A stretch of DNA of 64,000 bases. Origin: Beroe forskalii. Taxonomy: Eukaryota; Ctenophora; Nuda; Beroida; Beroidae. Each line of letters opens with the position of its first letter. Position 1 is the first letter of the stretch. The translations under genes and the position numbers were made by a program. Below are positions 45,301-56,756 of the stretch, piece after piece. Where the stretch lies: the NCBI GenBank assembly GCA_011033025.1, contig WFMF01000076.1:284770-348769 (forward strand), read 5' to 3'. Under the pieces are notes generated by a model that worked only from the letters and a program-made list of their open reading frames with translations, was not told the DNA's origin and did no database searches.

Positions 45301-48300
45301 GTGTATAAATATTGAGTGACCTTAAATCTTATCTCACACAAAATACGAAATATGTATTTACGAAAACCATAAATGTGTTGAATGTTCGCTAATGTTAACC
45401 TCAGTCAAAGTTCATTAAATATACTCTAACCCTCTTGATAATTGATTAGTGTACTACACACTAAGTTACACTAAGCATGGGGGATGCTACCGTTCTAATG
45501 TAAAATTTACCAGCTTGGTTTGCTTCCTTATCAATAATTGGATAAACTATTTGATCTGTATTACTCCTCGGTCAATTGAAACCTAATTAGATTATTGATT
45601 AAATAGACCCAATTAAAATATGATTAAAACGTAATACATTATCTTACATCTCCGATATTACCACATGAAATGTAAGTCAGTTCCATTCTTTAATGGACCA
45701 CCAATTACAATTTAGCTGAGTTCATAACCTTGTTATTCGTGTGTCTTGACCACATCTTGATTGTTCATTTGATTTCCCTTGTCTGCATCCTCCAAAAAGG
45801 AAGCCGGGAAAGAAGAGGGTAAATTGTTCATGCTTAAATTCAGGGAGTTTCAATTTAGATTCTTGGCCATTTTGATATCGAGTTTAAACATTTAATTTCA
45901 AATCGTAGTTTACAGTATCATGATGATCTCACTCTTTCAGAGAGGAACGAGTGGTGGTATTACGGCAGTGCCCGCATCCAGTGTCTCGCAAAGCAACGCC
46001 TCCCTGCGACACCCTGCTCCTCCCCCTCGCGCCTGTGCCCGCTCTACCGCCTCCCACTCTAATCCCGCCCACTCTAATCCTACCTCGTCCCACTCCAACC
46101 CCTCTAACTCCTCCACTCGGCCCACACACTCCTCCCCTACTCCACCCACTCCTCACATTAACCCAGCTGAAGCTAGGATCATGCTGTCTCGTTTTGAGGA
46201 TGCACAAAAGAAGCTGCGGACCCAGATCAACACCGTGCAGGCCCAGCTAAGCCAGACTGCTCCAGGGCCCCAGCTCCAGTACTTCACCTCGAACCTACGG
46301 CAAATGCAGATGAAGTACGCGCATAACGAACAAGCCATCATGTCAATCCGGCAGATGCTGGCTTACAGCGCCACACCCACTCCAGGCCAGCAGCAAGCAG
46401 CACCACAACAGCCACCGCCCCCTCCCGTGTCCCAGGCTGCTACTGTCAGACATCAGCTCAGACATCAGCTGATCCTCAACCCGGAGAGGACCCAGGCGTT
46501 CCAACAGAGGGTCAAGGAGACCGCTCCTCAACTCTCCCAGCAAAACCCGGCGTGGAACACCCAGACCAGCCAACCGATGATGGTCTGGACTTCTGGTGAT
46601 ATTTGTTTGTTCTATGGAATATTTACTATTCTATCCTTTTATTCTAACAGTCAGGACTCAGGGAGTACTGCTGACAGCTGAAATCTGAATGTGTTTCTCT
46701 TGAAAATCTTATCCTCAAATCTGGCCTGTTAACCTGGGTGATTTACCTTAGCCATTTCTATTTCTGCATCTTGATATCCCCTTTCTTCAGATGATGGTCC
46801 CTCCTCCTCCCCACCAGCAAGCTCCACCCCCTTGCTCACAACCTGCTGTCCCACCTTACGCTTCCCACCCACCTCCTCCCACTGCTCCTGCTGCTGGATT
46901 CCCACCTAGACCACCTCAGCAACCTGCCATGTACCAGCAGCAACCGTTGCCACAGCAGCAACCGTTGCCACAGCAACAGCAGATACCACAGCAACAACAA
47001 CAGATACCACAGCAACAACAACAGATACCACAGCAACAACAACAGTTGCCCCAGCAACAACAACAGTTGCCTCAGCAACAACAACAGTTGCCTCAGCAAC
47101 AACAACAGTTGCCGCAGCAACAACAACAGTTGCCTCAGCAGCAACCTCACCTATTAACCCTCCAGCCCCGGCCACCGGCACAGCAACACATGGGGCAGCA
47201 GCCGACTGACTTCAGCCCTCAGCAACGCTACCTCGTGCCTCTCAACCAGGTGGGTGTTTGTGTGGCAATTATTCCTGGTTTTTAAGTTTGTGTGGCAAAG
47301 AATATGGCTGAATAGTGAATACTTGTCCCTTTGGGAGTGTGTTTTTGAGGTTATTCTCGTAGCAAATAGTATTAGCTAGACAGCAAATCTTTGATTGGCT
47401 CCACTAAGCATTGCTGATGTCGATGCCCTGCGATATTTCATGAAAACTTAGATTAAACTGCTGTGGCGTAGCACTGATATGTATTCTATGTAGCATCATT
47501 GATTGCGGCTCAATTTAAGCACCGGATTTGTATACATTTAACCTCCTGGTGGAGCACAAAATGACACTTGAAAAGCCAAAGATTATCAGAGTTATTTGTG
47601 CAGCTGGACAAGAACAGGATATCGGATAAAGTAAACTGTAAACAAATTCAGGAGGTCATTTTGCTTCCACTGAAAGTTGGAAATGTAAGTATCGTCCAGG
47701 ATTTGTAAGCTATTAGGCTTTGAAGATGGTGCTTGTAGCTGTTTGATGCTTGCAGCTGTTTGATGCTTGCTAATGTGTCGACGGCGTATTAGCTTACCTA
47801 CAGGTCCATTGCTCATTTGGCATTGACCAATCAGCGCAAAATTTAACCAGGGGCGTAGCTAGGGGGAAGGTAACATAGGCAACCGCCTCCCCCTTATCGG
47901 ACAGGAATTAAAAAACTTTTGTAATGATTAGAGCTTGGAGCCAAGCATTCAACAGGACGTTATGAATGTAACTCGCCGACCCCTTTCTAAAAACCTGGCT
48001 CACCCCTGAATTTAACCCTGAACTGGTGGGCTGATTGGTCAATCACGATTTCGGGATCCTTCGAATAAGCTATCTTACGCTGCCGTTTTAAAGGTCACGC
48101 ACGGAAGATATGTGTCATTTTCATATGATAAATGAGGACGAATTGGCGCCTATTTTTCATGTGTAGCCCATAGGGAAGCTTGAGTTATACTTGATATGAT
48201 TGGTGGAATGATTGAATAAGGAGAATGCCGTACTCTTGCTTCGTATGATCTGTTGATCTGCCGCTTTTATAACCATGCTATCCAATAACCTTGCTACTAC

Positions 48301-49504
48301 CAAGGGTGCCAGTCATGATATCTGTGATTGCAATTCTCAATTTTGAGACTCATTCTCTTCCAAACTTTATAGTTAAATCCTCATGCTATGATATGCTTTT
48401 CCGACGAAATGATTTATGTCGAAAATGCAATGAATAACGAAATTTGGACATATGCCAAAGAAATGTCTCGTTTTCAACCTCTTTGATGAGGCGTATTGCT
48501 ACAAATACCTCGTTGAATTCAATCTTCATTCCAGTCAAAAGTCAAAAGTTGGCAGTAAAACTTGAAACACTTCCCTTTTCTCTGCATAATTGCCTGCAAA
48601 TTATTGTATGCTATCATATTTCAGAGTGGTTGTGTTTTGTTTGTTGACTTCCCAAACATACCCCATATGGCATGTTGTTTGTTCTTCCTGCCGTTTGTAG
48701 TTTAGCAACCCACCATTCGCTCTGTTATCCATAGATTTTTCTCCTATACACTCTGGCAATCCGTTTAGAAGTCTACTTTTTAGCGAGTCACTAGAAAGTA
48801 GTCACTCACCTCTTGTGAGTGCTTTACATTGCAAACGGGCCAATAAATAGTAAATACCTTCACTGCTTCCTAATGTATATTTTGTAATTTTAATTTCTTG
48901 CATGCTCAACAAGTCATCGTTGCATTTGCACCGTGCATGATCTTTCGGAGCTTCAACCAACTCGTATATCACATTATCTTTGTGAATGACTTAATCCCAC
49001 CACAAATTTCATTGTCATTTCATCCCTACTCGCACCATATTGTAAAACGAACAATTCCTCGCTACATTCATTTTAATTCTTACACTGGTCGTGCCTTTCA
49101 CGTGGAACGACTGGTATTGTATTACAAAGAAACGCAGCTGTTAACACATTATTATTAGCACAATAATATATGTTGTGTAGAATTACTTTGCAAGCGTCCA
49201 CACACACTCAGGGAGATTATTTGTCCGACCTCGTTTGGCTGTCAGCTTTGCTGCCGGCTGTGTTGCGTGCTAAAAGTACTAGCAAGAAGGGAGAGCACAA
49301 TGTTTGATGATGTTGTATAATGTGAAATGTGTGTATGTGTGTGTATGTTTGTATATAGGTATGTATGTATGTATGTATGTGTGTATGTTTGTATGTATGT
49401 AGGTATGTATGTATGTATGTATGTATGTATGTATGTATGTATGTATGTAGAGAGCTCCCGGATTTATCTGGTAGAGCACTGTTTGTATGAAGATCAACTG
49501 TCAT

Positions 49505-49536
<32 letters not shown>

Positions 49537-52185
49537 TGCATGTAGGTATGTATGTATGTATGCATGTAGGTATGTATGTATGTATGTATGTATGTATTTA
49601 TGTATGTATGTATGTACATGTATGTATGTATGTATGCATGTAGATTGTATGTATATCTGACTTGTCTGTTGTGTATTTACTATGCATGTATGTGTGTGTC
49701 TGTCTGTTCGTTTCTGTGTGCCCGTGAGCCTTCTTACCTGCCAAAGCTTCGATAATAAAGCCTATCATATTTCCTAATAATGGCATCGCCTGTTAATGAA
49801 GTAATTAGTCCATACAAAGTCATTGCCAGGGACACAATTAAGTAACAAATGGGTATTGGGTACAGTGACCGTACAAAATGTATATACAATTTCCATCGAA
49901 TTGAGGCATTGTTCTCACAGCTGCTCCAGATCTCTCTAACTCTCACTTTTCTTTTACTAGTTTATCTGCCGCATTTACAGTAACTATACATTCCAAATAT
50001 TATCTAGCATTTGAGCTGGTTCCCTCTGTATCCTTACCTCGTTACCAGTCATGAATGAGGTAAATATGGGTTATGCAAACGGTTCCTTTTAGGATTTCTT
50101 AGCTCGCCAAGCTGTTTTCTTCCGGTTCCAACACGTCAATTGATAAGTAAATAATCGTGTCTCATACTTGCAATTCCTCGTATCTCCATTGTATTATTGA
50201 CAGTTGACACGTAATCCCTTATTCACAACCCCATTCTATCAGCCCTCCCCTAATCCCTCTAAATCTTGGCAGGTACCCGCTAATCAGATCATCAGTCTGA
50301 CGCCGTACAACACACAACAAGCCACTGCGCCGCCTGGCATGCCGCCAGCCACTACTCTACCTCCCTACTCCGCCGCCTCTACTCACCCACCTGGCAATCC
50401 GCCACCAGACGCCGCCTCTAAGAAGGTGCCAGTCAAGAGGAGACGCAGCACTAAACCAGCGTCCGGAGATACGGAGCTCTCAGCAGGACAAACTGACAAG
50501 GGGCAGCCCGGGGCTGCTCCAGCCACAGTTAATCCAGCTAATCCAGCTTCAACTAATCCAGCTTCAGTTGTTGTCTCTCCAGACACCACTGCGTCCGATC
50601 CAGACAAGTACGCTAAACGATCTTATTGCTATTTCTATTATTCACTTCTTTGTGTATTAATTCCCACTTAATATGTTTTGGTGATATAAACCTCCCAAAA
50701 GATATTATCACCCATCTTTTAGTTCTATCAACTCATACCGCTCATTGCAAAACCCTCAGACCGTACAGAATACAAGAGAGTGGTAAGGAGGAGAGGTTCC
50801 AGATGATGACTGAAGCGGACGCCGCCAAACTTCAAGCCAGACTCCTGGAGTAAGATTTAATATCACTTTCTGAACTTCTTGTTTCTGAACTTCTTGTTTA
50901 ATCAACATTTTTAACGAATAACTATCGCTAGATCGTGGTTTTGATTTAAGTTTTTTAGGTTTCAGCGAGGATTTATTTTCAGTGAGTATAATAAGAAGAA
51001 GGCTGCTGAAACCCCTGTGGTTATAGACCTTGACTCAGATGACGAAGGGCCCGAACCCCCTGCCCCTGCACCTCAGACTGTTGCTCCACAGACCGCAGCT
51101 CCACAGATCACTGCCCCTCAGACCGCAGCCCCTCAGACGACCGTCTCACAGACCACAACTCCTCAGATCACCAAACAATCTGATGCTCCACCCAAGAGAG
51201 AATCTTCAGTTCCACCAGCAGCAAAAGCCCCAGCATCGAATCCAGGGACTCCGAAGGCCATTGTTTCAACTTCCCCTGCACCCAGCAACGTGAGCGCAGT
51301 TGTACCTGGCAACGCAGTTACCACTGGCAACAGCGCAGTTGTCCCTGGTAACGCAGTTGTTCCTGGTAACGTGACGTCAGATAACCACGTGACCTCTACA
51401 ACGCGCAGTCCTGGCGGGAGTCTCTCCGGTCTTGCCACTAAAGAACAAGAGGATTACTTGGCGGCGGACCTGAGTTCCCTGAGACATAAACCTCTCACGG
51501 AGCTGATTGATATCGTGTATCAGCTCGTCCGGATGGAAAACTGCAACGTGAGTATCGAATCTAATTATGTGAACTTTATTTTTATGATAAATGGAAATGT
51601 GCTGGAATTTTTTCTAAATCATTCAGTTCCAACAGTGAAGCCTCATTTCACTGTGTTTCTCTCACATATTCTAAGAAATAATCTCACAGGACCTTGCGTT
51701 GAAAGAAGCTGCTGAACTGAAGAGGAAAGCGGAGGAGGACTACTCCAGGATTACATCTAAAGCAGATCACATCAAGAGGCGAAGACAGGAACTTTTAGTT
51801 TGTTAGTTTCCTTTTTTCCCTTTTCACATTGACTTATCCTTATCTGAGCTATCAGCTCTTTTTGAAAATTATGATTGTTGTGCATCTTCCCTTTTGGGAT
51901 TGTTCTTGTAAAAAGCTCGTAATTCCTTACCAGAAAACGATCGCAATTCTCCGCCGTTTATTGATCCCTCTCCTCGCAATTCATGTTCAATATCCCTGTT
52001 TAGTGACCCCCCTTCTCGTCTCAGTGTGCTCTGAAAAGGAAGCAGAACCGCAACCTGATGCTGAGTTATCCATCATTGACCATCTCTCAGTGCAAACCCC
52101 ATCCACTGAGAGTCTCAGGATAAAAAAGGGTCGTTTGGGACAACTCTCAGACTCTGTCAAGAATATCACTGTGTGTAAAAAGTGA
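36317..52185 (+). CDS. Large Pro/Gln/Ser-rich, probably nuclear protein with SUMO-interaction-like motifs
   Basis: Exons: 36289(ATG 36317)-36394, 36543-37670, 37848-37923, 38101-39048, 39169-39517, 39662-40029, 40195-40310, 40487-40575, 40692-41061, 42097-42222, 42420-42548, 42700-42924, 43100-43318, 43629-43771, 45941-about 46577, 46791-47249, 50273-50607, 50760-50849, 50983-51547, 51690-51801, 52025-52185; about 2200 residues. A tiny exon near 45800 is possible. Acidic N-terminus; SIVVIPDED (residues 37-45) and VVIDLDSDDEG (near 51020) both fit SUMO-interaction motifs. Other features are basic KKNSKKRVK and VPVKRRRSTKP tracts, a small Cys/His cluster (CAQPNCQNQ...LCPLHQH), a helical region encoded at 42420-43771, a CAG/CAA-coded Gln-Leu-Pro tract, and a C-terminal coiled-coil-like helix. 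Chromatin- or transcription-related work is inference; no family recognised. It could be two genes. The exon 43100-43318 needs a frameshift. Splicing at 51801/52025 removes the stop at 51804. Confidence 0.62.
39840..40010 (+). repeat. Coding repeat VPSPxVTSTxVPSP
   Basis: Four tandem copies of a 30-bp unit (GTACCATCTCCTCCTGTAAC-ATCAACCACA) encode a Pro/Ser/Thr/Val-rich segment of the large gene. Frame is maintained, so this is expansion of a disordered linker. Confidence 0.85.
43100..43318 (+). pseudogene. Exon of the large gene with an apparent one-base frameshift
   Basis: The phase-0 frame entering from the previous exon reads VMALIEECFNLLQNDQLIACRYYLASHFRS and then drifts into RTFLTNVF... 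with a stop near 43265. The frame leaving the exon, which joins the next one, reads GGFENVLDKRLPHLGIDDVT. Both halves look like real protein, so one base is missing near 43178-43190 (TTCCGGTCCTTGGTGG). Either an assembly error, a real mutation or an unusual intron. Confidence 0.6.
43440..43627 (+). repeat. 17-bp pyrimidine minisatellite forming the splice acceptor tract
   Basis: About ten copies of CCCTTCTTACTCCCAAT run directly into CCCTCTCAG|AG at 43628/43629. The array is almost purely C+T with occasional A and serves as a roughly 180-base polypyrimidine tract for the exon 43629-43771. Confidence 0.85.
43872..45940. other. Large intron of the big plus-strand gene
   Basis: No convincing exon except a possible 15-base microexon near 45804-45818 (PGKKR between AAGGAAG and GTAAAT), which would keep frame. 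A diverged copy of the preceding exon end (ACCAACAAGATAGCACAGGT, about 43875-43894) lies just downstream of the real donor. Confidence 0.4.
46938..47148 (+). repeat. CAG/CAA glutamine-rich coding repeat (QQQQQLP/QQQQQIP)
   Basis: Tandem 21-bp units with core CAGCAACAACAACAG plus a TTGCCN or ATACCA dipeptide encode about eight copies of QQQQQ(L/I)P. Preceded by a Pro-rich stretch. Antisense Leu-rich open frames are artefacts. Confidence 0.92.
47822..48044. mobile_element. Foldback element with ATTGACCAATCAGC ends
   Basis: The left end ATTGACCAATCAGCG...TTTAACC and the right end CTGATTGGTCAAT are inverted repeats. The interior has the motif AGGGGCGTAGCTAGGGG, common in short invertebrate repeats. 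Non-coding. Confidence 0.65.
49322..49690. repeat. (TATG)n microsatellite
   Basis: Long interrupted GTAT/TATG tetranucleotide array, in two blocks around 49450-49505. The open frames on both strands (CMYVCMYV, HTYIHTYI) are repeat artefacts. Confidence 0.96.
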
Positions 52186-52520
52186 GGAGGGTCTAATGTC
52201 AGACACTGTCTTCAAAACATTACTTCTGTAAAAAGTGAGTCACTACAGTGTACTCTGTCAAGAACATTGCTGTCGGTAAAAAGTGAAACACTACATTGTC
52301 TGTAAAAATTGAGAAGGGACTACTGTCAGAAAATGTCAAGAACAGTTGCTGTGTAGTGTGTGTAAACACTAGAGTCTACACTTTCATGAATATTGCTCTG
52401 TAAAAAGTGAGACACTACACTTTCAAGAGCTCAAAAAGTGAGACTTTAGACAACTCAACACTGTCAAGAACATTGCTGTGTTCTGGTTCAGGCTCTGTCA
52501 AGAACCTTGTTTTTTGTAGC
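52150..52520. repeat. Diverged tandem repeats in the 3' UTR, derived from the coding end
   Basis: Units of about 50-60 bp with CTGTCAAGAACATTGCTGTG and GTAAAAAGTGAGACACTAC follow the stop of the large gene. The first copy includes the last codons and stop (TCTGTCAAGAATATCACTGT...AAAAAGTGA), so the array seems to have grown from the 3' end of the final exon. Confidence 0.75.
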
Positions 52521-53479
52521 AAGTGAGAAAACTGTTGGAAGCTGTATAAAATCAGGAGACTTGGAGACATTGAGAAGTTGGGGAGAGGTAAGAACTTTGA
52601 GAAGGGAAGAAATACTAGTTAATCGCTGAAGAAAATGGTGAAGGTCTCTTTCATAAAGTGAAGCTTGTCCTGGTCATTAAGCATATATCCAGAAGTTTGC
52701 CATTGAAATTGGATTTTTGATAGATGAAGGTTGCGGTAGACCTATAATAGTTGATGGAATCTTTCATCGTACGCTTGGTGGAAAGCAGGTGCGATGAAAT
52801 TTGAGTTTAATTTGTTTTTTGCCACTGAATTTGATCTTCTGATCATTCTAAGTGCCCGCCATTATATATTGGTCGGGTTCAGTGTTTTTACGGGATGTAT
52901 ATATTATTATTATTATTATTATTATCTATTAAGTATTTTTGCAACCTTTTTAAACTTCTTTGTCGGGGGCAAAGTAACTAATACTTTGAGTATAATTATA
53001 ACATTATCACGAAACCTGGTGAGTTGTTTTTACCGTTTAAATCGGTTTCTATGAAGTTTTTGATTGATTATAATTTTGGTCTCAAAGTGAAGTCCTCCTC
53101 AAGTCAATGAAATATTAAAAGATATGAATTATCAATTTGGCTCAAAAGAAATTCAGTAAAATGGTCTAGAGCTGCGATTATGTTTTGACCTATTTTAATT
53201 GTTTCTTATAGCTATTGTAAGTGTTAGAAAGTACAGGCCAATTTTAGGCCACTTATTTATCTATAGTTATCAATACAATTACAATTTTTATGTATATTTT
53301 TTTAAATTTTTGTAAATTTTTACTATGTATTTGGAGAGTTAACTATATAATTTTATTAACGAAACCATTGATAACATGTTCAATCACTATCAGGATCTAG
53401 ACTTTACTGTGTATCTTGTTATTGTTTTTTGTTTCATTTTTAAGTTATTTTTGTCTTCCAATGGTTCATCTAATAATAT
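52521..53479. other. AT-rich 3' flank, nothing recognised
   Basis: A short (ATT)n run near 52900-52925 and otherwise unremarkable AT-rich DNA downstream of the large gene. Several AATATT/AATAAT strings but no clear gene end signal. Confidence 0.35.
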
Positions 53480-53946
53480 GGGATCGTTCACATATTACGT
53501 AATCACCTAGGGGGAGGGGGGGTGTTTTCAAATGATTACGTTTGATTACGGGGAGGGGGGAGGGGGTTTGGCTGTTGATTACGTAATCAAAATATCCGAT
53601 TTTTGACACAATTTTTGAATTTTTTTGCCACAAATTCTCGGTATTTTCAGCAAAATTTTCAGAAAACCAACTCAAAATCACCATTTTTCAGCAATATTTT
53701 TCAAAACTGACCTCAATATTTTCATAAATTTTTCCAAAGTTGAAACATTATCAGTTTTAATGTATTTACACTGTCCATTTTCTTCACTTTTTACTCAAAA
53801 AGGTGGGGGGGGGGGGTTTAAGCCATGATTACGTAATATTCTCCTCAAGAGAGGGGGGGTTTGGCTTTGATTACGTTTGATTACGAGGGGGAGGGAGGGG
53901 GGTTGAAAATGGCCAAAAATTGATTACGTAATATGTGAACGATCCC
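53480..53946. mobile_element. MITE-like foldback, GGGATCGTTCACATATTAC family (copy 1)
   Basis: 467 bp with ends GGGATCGTTCACATATTACG and its reverse complement (ACGTAATATGTGAACGATCCC). Inner G-rich (GGGGAGGGGGG) blocks with TTTGATTACG recur in both halves. No coding capacity. Related copies at 54046 and 61523. Confidence 0.85.
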
Positions 53947-54045
53947 ATATAATATATTGATGATATTAACCAAACCAGTTATATTCGGAAGTTTTATTTA
54001 ATATTGCTTATTGTATGACTAATATATCAACTAAGCTAGATATTA

Positions 54046-54298
54046 GGGATCGTTCACATATAAACCATAATCACCAAGGAGTGGGGACTGGGAAGGGGGT
54101 TTTCAAATAGTCAGTAGGCAACAGCCAGCAAATTGGGCGCACTTTTCATTTGGTTTGTCCTTCTGGCATTATTTTGAGGCATGTGCCCTGTTGTCGGTAT
54201 AGGCCTAAGCCCTCTCAAATGATAACTCTATTAAAATTTTGAAGGGAGGCGGGGTTGGAAATCTGCCAAAAATGGATAAAGAAATATGTGACTGGCCT
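54046..54298. mobile_element. Degenerate MITE-like copy (copy 2) of the same family
   Basis: Left end GGGATCGTTCACATAT is intact, followed by a G-rich block and TTTTCAAAT. The right end AAAGAAATATGTGACTGG is a decayed version of the family terminus. About 100 bp from copy 1. Confidence 0.65.
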
Positions 54299-55325
54299 CT
54301 TATTATAGGACAATTTTTAAATATTGTAGCATTGTATTCTACTTAATTTGTTTATGTTATCCCCTAATGGCTTATGCGGACGTGCGCTCATCAGTCAAAA
54401 GCAACTCGTCGAAAAAAGAGCCACGCTTTCGAACTCAGAAGGCTGGGTTACAGATAGTTTTTCCATCAGGAAACCTGTTTCTAATCTATTTGGAGATATG
54501 GGAATGACAACAATTACAAATACAATATAATTCTAATGAGAGCTGCATATCTCTTAGATTTCTCCCTTTCAAGTTACCGCCCTTTCAACGTGTTGCTTAC
54601 ACTGATGAACTCACAGCAGTAACCCATTCGTGTGCGCATGCATCGCTTTTATATGTGATTCATATAAAGACGCGCATTTTGCAGTGCGCGCCATTTACTT
54701 TTCATAATCATAGAATTTCTGTCGAAAGTGGAGTATTGTCAAGCGTTTTTATCGATCGATTCATGTGCACACTATAAATGGGCCATACCCTCGTCAGTAA
54801 TATTACTTGTGTAATTTTTCCTAACACATAACATTTACCTTTTACTTTAACTTAGGATTAAGTTAAAATCATGAGTGATTTCAACTCTATTCTGAAGTAA
54901 ATGATTAGTAAAGGGCTTGATCTGGTACCTTATTGACCCTTATTTGGCTACATTTCAATGTTGCTCCTATCTAGTGAACTTATCTCCCCTATTTCAGAGT
55001 AATAGTATCAGTGTAAAGTCCTTCTTCCAATTTCTTCCAAATGCCAAATTAGGTAAAATTCGATTTTTGTACTTAGTGATAGTCATAATGCTGGTTAACT
55101 TTAAGGAGGCCGGCTTGACGAAGACCAATGAGGTATACCAGTTTAAGAAGATATTTTTCGGTTGAATTGTGTTATTTTCAACTTATTGTTTCACATACCA
55201 TCCAAAATGGCATCTTATTCTTTTACTTTTAAATTTAATTAAGTTGTAAAAGTTTTAAAAGTTAAAAGAAGGCTTTCCAACAACCAGTATTAACATCTTC
55301 ATATTTAAGAAAAATGTTCACTGGC
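54299..55325. other. Intergenic DNA, nothing recognised
   Basis: Tail-to-tail gap between the large plus-strand gene and the minus-strand gene 62307-56757. No exon, RNA gene or clear repeat seen. Confidence 0.35.
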
Positions 55326-56000
55326 AAACCTAAGCGGGCTTTGGCGCATGCATAGAACAGCGGTTGAACTTGCTCTTACCACATGTTACGTGTCCCTGTT
55401 TGTTCGCGCTTGCGCGCGCTTTTCGTAGAAGAGGCGCTTGCGCGCGCAAAATAAGGCTCCGTAACATGGAGTAGAACTTGCTCTAACAAGATCCCTTGTC
55501 ACACGTTGTCTGACTCTGACCCCTTTGCCTTCGGCGGGCGCGCGCGTCTGCCCCTTTCGGCGGGCGCGCCGCGCGCGCAGAACAGGGCGCTGGTTAGGAC
55601 AGACACGCGCGTGCAAACTTTTCGAGTAGCTGGCGCGCGGAGGGGGCCAGACAACGTCACAACGAAGCGCGCCGCGAACAGATTTGCTAAACACGTATAT
55701 GATATATTGTATCCCTGTTTGGCTCACGCGGCGCGCTTCCCCTGCAGCACAGGAAGCATGTGTGTCTCGTAGGGAAGCGCCGCGCGCGTACACACACCTA
55801 TGCGGGCTTAGGAATAAACACGTATATCCCTGTGAGTGTGTGGCTCGCGAGCTTCTCCCGTAGGGAAGCGCGCGGCGCGTACACACTTCCTAAGCCCGCA
55901 TAGGTGTGCGTACGCGCGCCGCCCTGAGGAAGCGCGCCGCGCAACGCAGATAGGGATATACGTGTTTAGCAACGTACACACACCTATTGGGGCTTAGGAA
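55326..56000. repeat. GC-rich complex repeat block, second locus
   Basis: CpG-rich, with CCTAAGCCCGCATAGGTGTG, AACACGTATATCCCTG, GTTGTCTGACTC and long CGCGCG strings. Several motifs are present in both orientations, sometimes arranged as inverted pairs around 55795-55990. Shares these motifs with 18545-19735. Open frames rich in Arg/Ala are compositional artefacts. Confidence 0.75.
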
Positions 56001-56569
56001 TAGGAAGTGTTTGGTAATATTTGGGGTGACGAACGAAACTACCATGTATTTCATGTATTCAAACATTCTTGGACTTATAGTACAAACCACAACGCATTTT
56101 CAATATCGATCTGGAAAAGATTTAGAAAACAAAGTTTAAATTCACAATAAAATATCGAAATTCTAAAACCTACAGTTTGCAGTCAGTGAAATTAAAAAAA
56201 GCTAAAAATTATACAATAAATCCCATCAATAAGTTAAATCAATTAAAACAAGCTGAACCTCGAAGTTGGGTTAATCACTTTTATGTTGAAATCAAATGTA
56301 GATAACAAAACCCACAAAAATATGGTGTGTCACCAGGTCACCTCGTCAACTGATTGATAATGATCATGCATATGTGACAATGAGTTACTTCCTGAGTACC
56401 AAACCATGACGGCTAAATAATTGTGCAAAGTTTATCAAAGTCCAACACTCGTATGATCAGTAGAATTCTCAAGTTCACAGAAGATCTCATCAGCAATCTG
56501 TCCAAAGACGTACAATGACCCCTGCGGACCAATTTATCCTGAATCCCCTCTTCATTGAATTATCAATAT

Positions 56570-56756
56570 TCCGTCTCAGAATCCCCTCCTCTTCGAATTA
56601 TTCCTTGTGTGGATCTTTCTCCTGAATCCTCTATCCGTTGAATAATTTTATCCCCTCTGTGGACATAGTCCCTGCCCCTCCTCACCATCAAATTATCCCC
56701 TCTGTGGACATAGTCCCTGCCCCTCCTCACCATTGACTTATCCCCTCAGTGGATCC
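56570..56756. repeat. About 56-bp tandem repeat in the 3' UTR of the minus-strand gene
   Basis: Two close copies of TATCCCCTCTGTGGACATAG...CCTCCTCACCAT at 56650-56735, with degenerate relatives upstream and a partial copy running up to the stop codon (CTTATCCCCTCAGTGGATCC). Confidence 0.7.

Larger units (their letters stand above)
47250..50272. other. 3-kb intron of the big plus-strand gene
   Basis: Holds a foldback element (47822-48044) and a TATG microsatellite (49322-49690). No exon recognised; the open frames inside carry no familiar motif and lie between a good donor (47249) and acceptor (50272). Confidence 0.5.

Noticed and set aside
46836..47181. Leu/Val-rich minus-strand frames
   Set aside because: Antisense shadow of the CAG/CAA glutamine repeat.
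49217..49786. CMYVCMYV and HTYIHTYI open frames
   Set aside because: Produced by the TATG microsatellite.
51690..51806. TAG at 51804-51806 as the end of the large gene
   Set aside because: A donor T|GTTAGT just before it joins in phase with CTCAG|TGTGC at 52025, giving a convincing final exon to 52185. The short form may still exist as an alternative.
55386..55886. Arg/Ala-rich open frame of 166 codons
   Set aside because: Compositional consequence of the CpG-rich repeat block; no motif, and the motifs are shared with a non-coding repeat elsewhere.
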